Shown: positions 1 to 12,200 of the stretch, piece after piece
Layout: the number at the start of each line of letters is the position of its first letter
Numbering within the stretch: the stretch's first letter is position 1
Assembly: GCA_022414725.1 (NCBI GenBank)
Contig: CM039465.1
Coordinates: 40,857,183 to 40,921,182 of the forward strand
Reading direction: 5' to 3'
Length of the DNA: 64,000 nucleotides
Source: Microglena sp. YARC
Taxonomy: Eukaryota; Chlorophyta; Chlorophyceae; Chlamydomonadales; Chlamydomonadaceae
The notes under the pieces: generated by a model
Databases searched by the model: none
Seen by the model: only the letters and a program-made list of their open reading frames with translations
Told to the model about the DNA's origin: nothing
Translations under genes and position numbers: made by a program

Positions 1-457
1 GGGGGGGGTCACTGGGTACACCCACAGATTCGGCCCGGGTCTGTGTGGGCGGAAGGGGGAGAGGGAACCACCACACCACCACCACCACCACCACCGCCAC
101 ACACACACACACAAACACACATACAAACGGTCAGAGAACTGGTCATCGCGATCGTTGCTAGCAACCACCCCCTCCCCTAGGTTATACACATATACACCTC
201 ACCCCACCCAACTTACCATATGATCACACACACTCACACAATTACAAGCATACATACATGTCCTTGCATTTATACACACATAGGATTACGCACACACTCT
301 TACACACCCATGAACATGCATGCGCATACACACACACACACACACACACTCTTACACAAGTACATGCATGCATACATACATACCCATGCATATATACACA
401 CATAGGATTACACACCACACCACACTTACACCCACAAACATGCATGCACATACACAC
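1..457. repeat. CA-rich intron with (CA)n and (CATA)n tracts
   Basis: The stretch after the kinase exon (in gene sense) is low-complexity CA/CCA sequence: CCA and CA runs near 70-120 and CA/CATA runs from 225 to 450. It abuts the splice donor at 457-456, so the donor itself reads GTGTGTATG in sense. I looked for the next kinase exon on the minus strand and saw none. The window opens in a run of eight G. Confidence 0.7.
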
Positions 458-922
458 CTGAGTCCGAGTCCTCCACAATCAGATTCAGGCCGGTTGGCAG
501 TGCCGCTGTACCTCTGTCGTCATCATCCTCTTCATCATCACCCGCTGCTGGCTTTGCAGGACCTGCCCCAGGAATCTGGATCACTCTCGGACCACTCTGA
601 CCATCCACATAGCCATCATTTGAATTCCACTTGGTCCAGCCACTACGGTCTAGCATCTTCTCAACCAGAAACACCATGTTGGAAGGGCTGTTGAAGAATG
701 AGCATGTATAGATGGTTGGGGCTAGGAAGGTGATGACTGCGGGTACAGGCACTTTTTGCTGTGCACACATCTTAGCCACCCTCTCATTGAACTTTCGTGC
801 AAAGCGGCCCGCCTGCTGCTGCGTCTTGCAGAAGCAATAGTGGTAGTCACGCTTCAGGTCATCATCTTCTATGTACGGACTCTCCTTGGCGACCAACGCT
901 CGACCACTGAGCATCAGCCGAC
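458..922 (-). CDS. Alpha-kinase catalytic exon
   Basis: The exon opens after a good acceptor (sense TTCCTTTAG) and ends at CAG with a GTGTGT donor. It reads through GRLMLSGRALVAKES, where the Lys of VAK is the expected ATP-contacting lysine. QQQAGRFARKFNERV and PAVITFLAP follow, then VEKMLD and KWNSNDGYV. The last two match the E-x-x-L and K-(Y/W)-N-x-N-x-G-(Y/F)-V signature of alpha-kinases such as eEF2 kinase and myosin heavy chain kinases. After the signature comes an Ala/Pro and acidic stretch (GDDEEDDDDRG) that looks like a family-specific insert. The first codon is completed from the exon ending at 2929 (G|GT). The zinc-binding C-terminal part of the domain is not in the window. Confidence 0.88.
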
Positions 923-3407
923 CTAAAGGAACAGAAGTAAGACAACTGACAACCAATCACACACCTGATATCTTAACATATTAAAAACAAAAAATATGCT
1001 ACCATACATATGTTTTACACAGACATCAGCAAATAGATCCATCTGGCCCAATAATATATATATATATATATATATGGAGTTGATTCAGCAACATATAAGC
1101 ATAGTAATTTAGCTTGCAGTGTAAATATAGCACTAAGTCGCAAATTTGTCGGTGTTCCACTCTTCTAACTCAGAGCAGGGGGACACATAGGATATCATGT
1201 GGAAATTGTGCGTCTTATTTATTTCAAGCACATTGCCATCAGAGCACACGTCAGCATCACAAGTCAAAAAGACAACACAATTTAGGGTATTTATGGCCAA
1301 AATGTAATAATTCACAAGTAAGGATTCAACTGAAGGGTGCCACGAGCTAACATTGCGAAAGATAAGTATACCAGCATGGGCATGAGTATGTGTTGGTGAA
1401 TAGAAATGTTCTTAAACGATCCATTTGGAAACATATAAGCATCCAAATCCGTGAAATAGTGTTTTTGGCACTTTCGGGTTTTCCTACAATTCGCTCTTGG
1501 ACCATAGAGCCAACCATGTAATCTACAGGTCGGCAGTTCGAATCTGCCTCGGACAAATAAATACGTTTTCTGAAAATCGCACTTTTACACACCACGAAGC
1601 CCTGAACTTCACTATTATGTTAAAATTCGGGTTCCTTGGGACTTTCTATCATCCGTAGCACTTACATGGAGTTGTTTGAGCAAGATATAAGCATAGTAAT
1701 TTAGCTTGCGGTGTAAATATAATACAAAATCGCTAATGTGTCGGTGTTGCACTCTTCTTACTCCAAGCAAGGGGACACATAGGATATCATGTGGCAATTG
1801 TGCGTCTTATTTATTTCGAGCACATTATCATCACATCAAACATTAGCATTACAAGTCAAAAAGACAACACAATTTAGGGTATTTATGACCAAAATGTAAT
1901 AATTCACAAGTAAGGATTCGACTTAAGGGTGCCACGAGCTAACATTGCGAAAGATAAGTATACCAACATGAGCTCAAACATGTGTTGGTCAATAGAAATG
2001 TTCTTAAACGATCCATTTGGAAACATATAAGCATCCAAAGCCGTGAAATAGTGTTTTTGGCACTTACGCGTTTTTGCTACATTTCGCTCTTGGACCATAG
2101 AGCCAAACATGTAATCCAGAGGTCGGCAGTTCGAATCTGCCTCGGACAAATAAATACGTTTTCTGAAAATCGCACTTTTACACACCACGAATCCCAAACT
2201 TCACTATTATGTACATATTCGAGTTGCTTGGGACATTCTATTGACCTTGGCACTAACATTGAGTTATTTTAGCAAGGCACAAGGGCTTTAGGGGGGGGAG
2301 GGGTGCGGGGAGGGGGGGGGGGGGGGGGGGGGGGGGTCCCCCCCCCCCCCCCCCGCTTGTCTTGATACTTAGGCTATTTGCTACATTTCGCTCTTAGACC
2401 AAAGAGTCCTTGAAGAAGGCCCTTTAGTAATTTTTACGTTTAATGCATTTCACTCTTAGACCATGTTATAATCATACAACGGAAAAAAGGTTTTTTCGGG
2501 ATGTGACCAATAGGGAACCCTTTATTACTAAGACAAAGACAAACAAATACCTGACAAAGGCTTCTTGACTGTGTGGTGCAGCTCGTACACCACTCTCTCA
2601 GCTCCCTGGCCAAAGTCAGCGACAAAAGCAAAACCAGAAAAAACAAATCCTCATTCTGACATAGACAAAAGCAATACCTGACAAAGCCTTCTTGACCGTG
2701 TGGTGCAGCTCGTACACCACTCTCTCAGCTACCCGGCCAAAGTCAGGGACAAAAGCAAAACCTGACAAAACAAATCCTCATTCTGACAAAGACAAAAGCA
2801 ATACCTGACAAAGCCTCCTGGACTGTGTGGTGCAGCTCGTACACCACCCTCTCGGCAAACCTCATCATGCATAGTCAAGCTGCTGCTAGTCTAACATCCT
2901 CTCATTCTCACAAAGTCAAAAACAATACCTGACACAGCATCCTTGACTGTGTGGTGCAGCTCGTACACCACTCGCTCAGCTCCTCGGCCAGTCTCATTGA
3001 TTCGAACGGCAACTCCTAGCGATGGAGACTCCAATGGAGTCTGAACCCACCCCTTCTTCTTCCCCTGCCATTGAGAGCTTTGGACACCGTCAGGACCACA
3101 AAGCCACCACTCATCCTCGGGGAAATGACCGGCAGTAGGTGGGGCAGGTCTGGCTGTAGTTGGGGCAGTGGCTTTCCGCACCGGCCGTTGTGTAAGGCCC
3201 TGCCTGGAGAAAGAGAGGTTGAGTTTGAGTTTGAGTTTTGGTTAAAAATCGAGTTTGAGCTTGAGTTTGATATTGTGTTTCAGATTGAGTTTGAGATCGA
3301 GAATGAAATCGAGATTGAAATGATTGAGTTTGAGTTTGAGTTTGAGTTTGAGTTTGAATTTGAATTTGAGTTATGTGTGTGTCTGTGAGAGAGAGAGAGG
3401 GAGAGAG

Positions 3408-3498
<91 letters not shown>

Positions 3499-6240
3499 AA
3501 AGGCCTCATGATCCACCCGAGGCTGCAGAAACACGCGATGGGACCACCCACAGCCGTCAGCGACCGCCTCATGCACATGTCCTTCAACGGCCCAGTCAAA
3601 GTCACACTGGTCGTGGCATATGCACCTACGGAAGCAGCACACACACGAGACAAGGAAGCCTTCTACCTGCAACTCACAGCCATCCTCCGGGCCATCCCCA
3701 CGAGCCACTGTGTCTTCATCTTGAGAGACCTCAACGCACAAGTGGGGAACGACCGGGAGAAATGGCCACAAGTGGTAGGCAGATATGGCACATTCCCGAA
3801 GGCAACGTCAGCCCGTCCCCCCAGACCCCTTAGGGCAGCATACAAGCCCAGTGAATACCCCACCCCGCCAGCCATTGACGCTCTGTTCCCAGTGGACAGA
3901 GGCTCTGCCCTAGATACTACAGCAGCATCTGACCTTGCCACCTCAAGATTCCACGCCCAAGCCTTCCTGGCCACCATCTTCAACAGCCCCCCCGCCCAAG
4001 ACCCTCAGCCAACGCCACGAGGACGCAGTCGCCAGGCAAGACCTCAAGACCCGTTCCCCTTCCTCAGGCCCAACGACAATGGAAGACGATGTCTCCAGCT
4101 CTGCAGTGAGCACAGACTTTTGGGGCAAACTCCATGTTCCCCCACACACCCTCACAGTCTGCTACATGGTACTCCAACACCGGGCGGACGAGGACCCCAG
4201 TTGACCTAGTCCTCGTTAGTCAACGCTTCCGCGCCTCAGTCATGGACACAAGGGTCCTACCTTATGCAATCTCTCACAACTCGGACCACCGCCTCGTGGT
4301 CTGCGATATACGCCTCCGCCTGTCCAGCAGATGCCCATCCGGTGGGAACCTGCTGGCTCACGTACTCTCAGCACCCCGCCCAAGGATGCAAACCGTCAAA
4401 ACCGAGGCACAGGCATACTACCTCCGAGAGATATCCCAACTGCTAAGGAACACAACACCCACTACCCCTCAGCCACCGGAGGATGTTGAGACAGAGTGGA
4501 CTACCTTCCACTCAGAGTTCATGAGAGCAGCGGCCCAAGCATTACCACGACCAACACAAACCCCCATACAACGCCACATCACCACCGCGACAGTTGACCT
4601 CTCCATTGCCAAAGCTGACGCCCTCCTCGTAGTCAAAGAGGCTAGATGGAAGTACCAGGGATCACCGTCAGACACCCCTGCGCTTCTTACCCGGGTACCC
4701 TCTAGAACCGGCTTAAATATTTAGACAGCCGAAGGGGCGTGACCAACGGACCACGCAGTGAGCCTGGAGAGCCCGCGCCGTGCGTCGTTTTCCCCTCTTT
4801 TTCACCTTCCCAGGCCAAATAGCCGAAATGGATGGAAGTAGCAGGAATCACCATCAGACACCACCCAGGCAGCCATGGAGGAGGAGGCCAAACGCTGCCT
4901 TTCAGAGCTGCAAACAGAGAGTATCGCCAGTCAGCCACGGCAGACCTCGCAGCCTTCCAGGAGTCAGAAGCTCGCTGCTTACAAGAGGCGTATGAAGACC
5001 GACACACCAGGGTGGTGTTCAACAAGATCAAAGTTCTCACAGGACGCACCCGAGCTGCACCCATCGCCTGCATTAAGTCACCCACAGGTGACCCAACATC
5101 AGACCCTCAAACAATAGCAAACGTCCTATCCTAGCCACACACCAGCTGAGCGCACGCTGGATGTGGAGGCCAACGTCGCCCAAGAGACCCTGGCGGGCGT
5201 CAGACCCCTACCCCCCCCCCCCCCCCCCCTGCCACTTCAACCATACATCCCCCACGAGACAGGCGCTACCCCCCCCAGACCAGACAGAGGCCGCCGTACT
5301 AGAGGCAGCTCACAGAGAGAAAGGAAGAGAAGCAGGCCCAAAAACCCGCCCCAGCCCTCTGCACCAGGAGCTATCCTCCCCGCCCTCAGGCGCCAGCGCA
5401 TTGACAATTAGAGCAGGTGTTTGAAGGCTATTTCAAAAGCTGAAGAACAACTAGCACCAGGAAACTGTGCAGTCAATGTGCAGATGCTGAAAGGCCATGG
5501 ATGGTCCACACAGTCGCTCCCTTCACGGCTACACTAGGGTCATATCGCAGTTTGACATGGGCTTCATGTGTGTGCCGCGTGCTCCCCAGTATGGAAGGAA
5601 GCCACTCTGACGTATACCTACTGAAGGGGAGGAAGAAAAGCTACTGCCAGAACAACTACAGAGGTATTTCAGCTTGCTGTCGGTATGTAGCAAAGTCTAC
5701 ACGAATGTGCTAATTCGATAGACGTCAAAGCCAACCATCGAGCCAACTTTGCATTTTGAGGGCGGGCGCAATGCTTGGGCTGTTTCGAGCAAGTAGGGGC
5801 TGTGCTGACCAGCTTTTCACCATGAGGCGCATCTGTGAACTATCCAAGGCAAGGCGGGCCCGCTCAGGTGTTTGCAGCTTTTGTGGACTCTTGAGTACCG
5901 CAAGGCTCTCGACGGTATGTGCCGCGTTTTTTTGTACCTAAAGAGGAATTGCTCAACAGGGAGGCAATGTGGCCTGATGGCTGCCAGAGGGGTAGATCCC
6001 CACCTAGTTATTAGCTTAGTTAAAGAGATGGTACAATGGATACTGCAGGAGAGGTCTCATCCAGGGTTACAGATCTCAGAAAGTTTGAATGAAACAGGAG
6101 TGAGGCAAGGATGCGCCCTCTCCCCCCTCCTCTATTCTTCAACCTGCTCATGGATCACCTGGGTTAGAAGTAGTTTCTCGCATTTAGAGGATGTCCAGCT
6201 TGATTCACAATGGCCTCAGACAGATAGAGAGAGAGAGATC

Positions 6241-6271
<31 letters not shown>

Positions 6272-9200
6272 TCACATCCTTGACCACATAGCTATGCCAA
6301 GCATGCATGTGCGGTTGTGTATTAACAGTTTATCACCTACCTGGAGCCTGAGATTCTGCTGAGTGCAGTGATGCGTGTGCGTGTTGCACTGAGCTTAGTG
6401 CTGAAACTGCTGAGGGTGGTGCTAAGCATTGAACTGTCGCCATGGGAAGAGTCGGAGAATGTTCCGTGGGCACCAGCAGCGTTGGTGGTGGCAGCCATGC
6501 TTTCCTGTGCAAACCATGTATGTATGTATGTATGTATGTATGTATGTATGTATGTATGTATGTATGTATGTATGTATGTATGTATGTATGTATGTATGTA
6601 TGTATGTATGTATGTATGTATGTATGTATGTATGTATGTATGTATGTATGTATGTATGTATGTATGTATGTATGTATGTATGTATGTATGTATGTATGTA
6701 TGTATGTATGTATGTATGTACGTATGTATGTTACAGGGGGTAGGCCAAATAGGCTAAAGGGACTTGCCCAACTGTATAGGAAGGGCTTAAAAGGAAAAAG
6801 CACTGATGAACTGAACCCCAAACAATCGTTTAAATGACGGGGGCCCTGAGTTCGTGCTACAGTGATAATTTAATTCTACAATATCAAATTGAAATCATCA
6901 TGCTCAGCTAGGATGATAATTTAATTGTGCGATTATTATCGCATTTTTTATAAATTGATTTACGTATTTCCATCCTTCAAAGGAATCAGGATTTATGACC
7001 AGCTTCATTCAGGAGTTTTATTGTGGATGAACTGAACCCCCAAAAAATATTTTGCCGACAGGGGCCCTGAGTTCGTGCTACAGCCGACCAAGCTCAATAT
7101 TTGGTTACGTTTTACTGTGGGTTTATACTGGGTTTATATGTGTGTATACTGGGTGTATGGTATACAAATAACACATTTTTATATTGGGTATATAGTGCAC
7201 ACATAATAATGTTTGGTTATATAATGGGTTTATAGTATAAAACTCAGTTGTATACAGGTTTTAGACTGGTTTTATATGTTTTTAATGTGGTTTTTGTAAT
7301 TGGTTTAGTTTTGATTTAGTTCTAAGGTGTTTCATTGTTGCTTTTATTCTCGTCCTAGGTCCATTTGTCCGGGAGGATCGGTTTTAGTTTGTTTCCTAAA
7401 ACCTCCTAGTAGTATCTGTCCTAAAATCCCCTCCTAAAATTATCCTGAAACCATCCTAAATCAATCCTAATATATCTTTCCTAAAATCCCTCTCATAGAT
7501 ATTTCCCAAAAGCTTCCTAATAGATATTTTGACTAAGGTAAGCCTACTAATATCGTTTCTCAGCTATATAATAATCGTTTCTAATAAGTCACCCTATGAG
7601 TAGGCCTAAAAGCCATATGTTGACTGCAAGCCTACTATGGATATCGTTTCTCAGAATAACGGAACTAAAAGCCTCTACTAATGGAATACATTGTGGTTTT
7701 TCTTTACTCATTTCTCTCACATTTGGACGGTGAGTCCTTTATCTCCATCTTTGCATATTTAGCTTACCACAAGACACACGAGCTTTTGAGTGAAAGCAAA
7801 CGGGCTGGCCCCCTATTAGTGTTCTCATACGTTCTCGAAACTAGGCGTACTTTTTCATTGTAGGGGCTTTTACTTTTTATGTCTACCACGAAGACGTGTA
7901 ACAGCAATCAATTTTGCCTTGTGATGTTCTTGTCTCCTTCATGATTATACTCATAACATTATCTTCTCTACAGAAACTACAGCGTGCGCGTGAACTGGGT
8001 TTGAACAACGCAGTCAGTACCACGGTGTATTCTAAATGGCTTGTTGTAAATGGTTGCAGTAATGGTTGATTATTAGCTGCTGTATTCAATTAATGTTTTC
8101 TATGAATTAGGTCAAATGTTTTCTTTTTGTTTTTATTAGGCATGAAAGGCATGAAAGGCATCATCGCAAGGGCCTGAAACTGTGGCATGAAAGGCATGAA
8201 AGGCATGAAAGGCATGAAAGGCATGAAAGGCATGAAAGCATGAGAAGGCAATGAAAGGCATATTATATGAAGGGTTGAAAGGCATGAAACAGCGGTCAAG
8301 GCATGATAAGGTCCATGAATATTTCATGAAAGGCATGAAGCATGAACAATTGACAAGGCATGAAAGGCATAGAGGTATTGTGATACGGAGGTCATGAAGG
8401 CATGAAAAGCATGAAAGGCATGAAAGGCATGAAAGGCATGAAAGGCATGAAGGCATCGTGAATGTGCATGAAAGGCATGAAAGGCATTGAACGGCCATGA
8501 AAGGCATGAAAGGCAGGCTGAAAGGCATGAAAGCATGATGAAAGGCATGAAGGCATGAAAGGATGAAAGGCATGCAAGGCATGAAAAGCATGAAGGCGAA
8601 TGAAAGGGCAATGAAAAGGCATGAAAGGCATGAAAGGCATGAAAAGGCATGAAACGCAATGAAAGGCATGAAAAGTGCATGAAAAAGGCATGAAAGGATG
8701 AAAAGCCGATGAAAGGCATGCATATGAAAATGAAAAGGCATTGAACGGCATGAAAGCATGTGAAAGGCATAAAGCATGAAAGCATGGAAAAGCATGAAAG
8801 GCTAATGAGTGAAGGGCATGAAAGGCATGAAAGGCATGCATGAAAGGCATGAAAGGCAATGAAAGGCATGAAGGCATGAATGGCATGAAAGGCATGAAAG
8901 GATGAAAGGCAATGAAGCGCATGAAAGCATGAAAGAAAAGGCATGAAAGGCTTGAAAGGCATGAAAGGCATGAAAAGGCAGAAAGGCATGAAAGGCATTG
9001 AAGGCATGAAGGAAAAAGGCATGAAGGGCCATGAAGCATGAAAGGCATGAAAGGCAATGATGGAAGGCAATGCATGAAGGCATGAAAGGCTAATGAAAAG
9101 CAGAAAGGCATGAAAGGCATGAAAGGATGAAAAGGCATGAAAGCATGGCAGAAGGCTGCAGGCATGAAAGGCATGAAATTCTATATATATCTATAATCTA

Positions 9201-12200
9201 TATTGAAAGGCATACAGGCATGAAAGGCATTGAAAAGCCCTATGAAAAGGCATTGAAAGGCCATGAAAGGCATGAAAGGCATGACAAGGCAAATGAAAGG
9301 CATGAAAGCAATGAAGCATGAAAGCAATGAAAGGGTATGAAAGGCAATGAAAAGCATGAAACGGCAATGAAAGGTGGGCATGTAAATCATATATATATAA
9401 GGCATGATGAAAGGGCTGAAAGGCTGAAATAGAGCATGAAAGGCATGGAAAAGGAAATTGAAAGGGCATGATAAGGCATTGAAAAAGGTTAGAGGTATCC
9501 ATGAGGAGTCATGAAAGGCATGAAAGGGCCAAGTGGAAAGGCATGAAAAAAGGCACAAGGCCCGGAATATAAAGATGAGTGAAAGGGCATAGAAAGGCAG
9601 ATGAAGCATGAAAGCATGAAAGGGGGCATGAAAGGCAATGAGGGCATGAAAGGCAATGAAAGGCGATGAAAAGGCTATGAAAGGCTGATAGAAAGGCTAG
9701 AAACAGGCATGACAAGGCATGGAATGGGCATGAAAGGCATGTAAAGGCATGAAAACGCATGAAAGGCAGATGAAAAGGCATTGTAATAAAGGCATGAAAG
9801 GGCATGAAAGCCATTGAAGCATGAAGGCATGAAAGGCTTTATGAAAGGCATGAAAGCAGTGAAAGGCATTGAAAGGCATTGAAAGGCATGAAAGCTGTCG
9901 CATGAAAGGATGGGAAAGGCATGAAAGGCTATCTCCTATAGTGCTATGATATTATATCATATGAAAGGCATGAAAGGCATGAACTATGAAGGCATGAAAG
10001 GTATATATATAAAGTTATATATATCTTGAAAGCATAAGCAATGTATTATAGGCACGATAAGGCATGAAGGCTAAAAATATTATAAGGCCATGATAGGCAT
10101 TGAAAGCATATACATATAATATGAATAAGGGCTAATATATCTCTATAGAAAGGCATGATAAGGCTCTATATATATAGGCATGGAAAGTCTATATAGCTGA
10201 AAGCATGATATCTATTCATGAAAGGCATGAAAGGCATGAAAGGCATGAAAGGCATTGAAAGGCATGTACAAGGCATGAAAGGCATGAAAGGCATGGAAGA
10301 AGGCATGAAAATGAAAGGCGATGAAAGGCATGAAAGGCTATATGGAAGCATGAAAGGCGATGAAAGCGTGAAAGGCATGAAAGCATGAAAGGTGAAAGGC
10401 ATGAAAGGCATTGAATCTGAAAGGCTTGCATGAAAGCATATAAGAAAGCATGAAAGGCATGAAAGGCTACCAATGACAAGCATGAGCTATAAAGGCTAAT
10501 TATATATCTATAATAATAGGCATAAAAAGGCATGAAAGGCCATGAAAGTCTATAATATGCTGATAAGGTCTATGATGATATATCATGATGAAAGGCTATG
10601 AAAGCTATATATATCTATATATATATATGCATGAAACATGAAACAGTATACAAAATCAAAACAGAATCTAAATACAAATATGATGAAATGGATAAGGCAT
10701 GAAAGGCAGATAAGCTGCATGAAAGGCATGAAAGGCATAAAGGCAGAAAGGCATGAAAAGGGCATGAAAAGGCAGAAAGGTCATGAAAGGCATGAAAGCA
10801 TGAAGGCATGAACAGGCATGAAAGGCATGAAAGGCATGAAAGGCATGAAAGGCATGAAAGGCATGAAAAGCAATCGAAGGCATGAAAGGCAATGAAAGGC
10901 ATGAAGCATGGAAAGGCATGAAAGGCATGAAAGGCATGAAAGGCATGAAAGGCATGAAGGCATGAAAGGCATGAAAGGCATGAAAGGCATGAGGCAACGA
11001 AAGCGGAGAAAGGCATGAAGCATGGAAAGGCATGAAAGGCATGCAGGCATGAGAAGGCATGAAAGGCGATGAAAAGGCATGAAAGGCAATGAAAGGCATG
11101 AAAGGCATGAAAGGCATGAAAGGCATGAAAGGGCATGAAAGGCAATGAAAGGCATGAAAGGCATGAAAGGGCATGAAAGGCAATGAAAGGCATGAAAAGG
11201 CAGTGAAGGCCATGAAAGGCATGCAAGGCATGAAAGGCATGAAAGGCATGAAAGGCAATGAAAGGCAATGAAAGGCATGAAAGGCATGAAAAGGCATGAA
11301 AGGCCATGGAAAGCAATGACCCAAATTCAAAGAGGCGAATTATGAAAGGCTATAAGATGGATTGGCATGAGGTCATGAAGGCAATTGAAGCATTGAAAGG
11401 CATGTAAGGCATGAAAGGCATGAAAGGCGAATGAAAGGCATGAAAGGCATGAAGGGCAATAAGCGCATGAGAGAAAGGCCCTACTATATCGAGGCCATGA
11501 AGTGACTATGTAAATAATTGGCTGAAGCATGAAAGGCAAAAGCTAATGCATGAATGTGTGGCCTAGAATGCGTATGGGCAGGCAATGAAAGGCATGAAAG
11601 CATGTGTCCAAAGGTCGGAATTGAAAGCATGAAAGGCATGGAAAGGCAATTGAAAGGTCCTTGTGTCATGAAAGGCTGATGAATAAGTGTAGTGACATGC
11701 CCATGTGCCATTGAAAGGCATGAAGGCAGTGAAAGGCACATGAAAGGCATGTGAAAGAGCATTAAAGCAAAATGAAAGCCATGAAAAGGCGCATGAAAGC
11801 GCATGGAAAGGGCATGAAAGGCATGAAAAAGGCACATGAAAGGCATGAAAGGCATAGGAAAGGCATGAGAAGGCGATGAAAGGCATGAAAGGCATGAAAG
11901 CAATGAAGGCATGAAAGGCATGAAAAGGCATGAAAGGCATGAAAGGCATGAAAGCATAAAAGCAATGAAAGGCATTCATGAAAAGGCATGAAAGGCATGA
12001 AAGGCATGAAAGGCATGAAAGGCATGAAAGGCATGAAAGCATGAAAGGCCATGAAAAGGCATGAAAGGCCATGAAAGCATGAATATGTGAAAGGCATGAC
12101 AAGGCATGAAACTCGGCATGAAGGCAATGAAAGGCATGACCTCAGGCATGAAAAGCCAATGAAAGGCATGAAAGCCTGAAGGCATGAAAGTGATCATGAA

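Noticed and set aside
1491..2149. Functional tRNA genes
   Set aside because: T-arm good, but the anticodon stem does not pair and the acceptor ends do not match.
1347..2259. Minus-strand ORFs with SEADSNCRP
   Set aside because: They read through the tRNA-like segment in both copies of the 592-bp repeat. The apparent conservation is DNA-level duplication.
3373..3653. RERERE / SLSLSL ORFs
   Set aside because: GA dinucleotide repeat translated in all frames.
6333..6837. CMYV / THTY repeat ORFs
   Set aside because: Translation of the (ATGT)n microsatellite.
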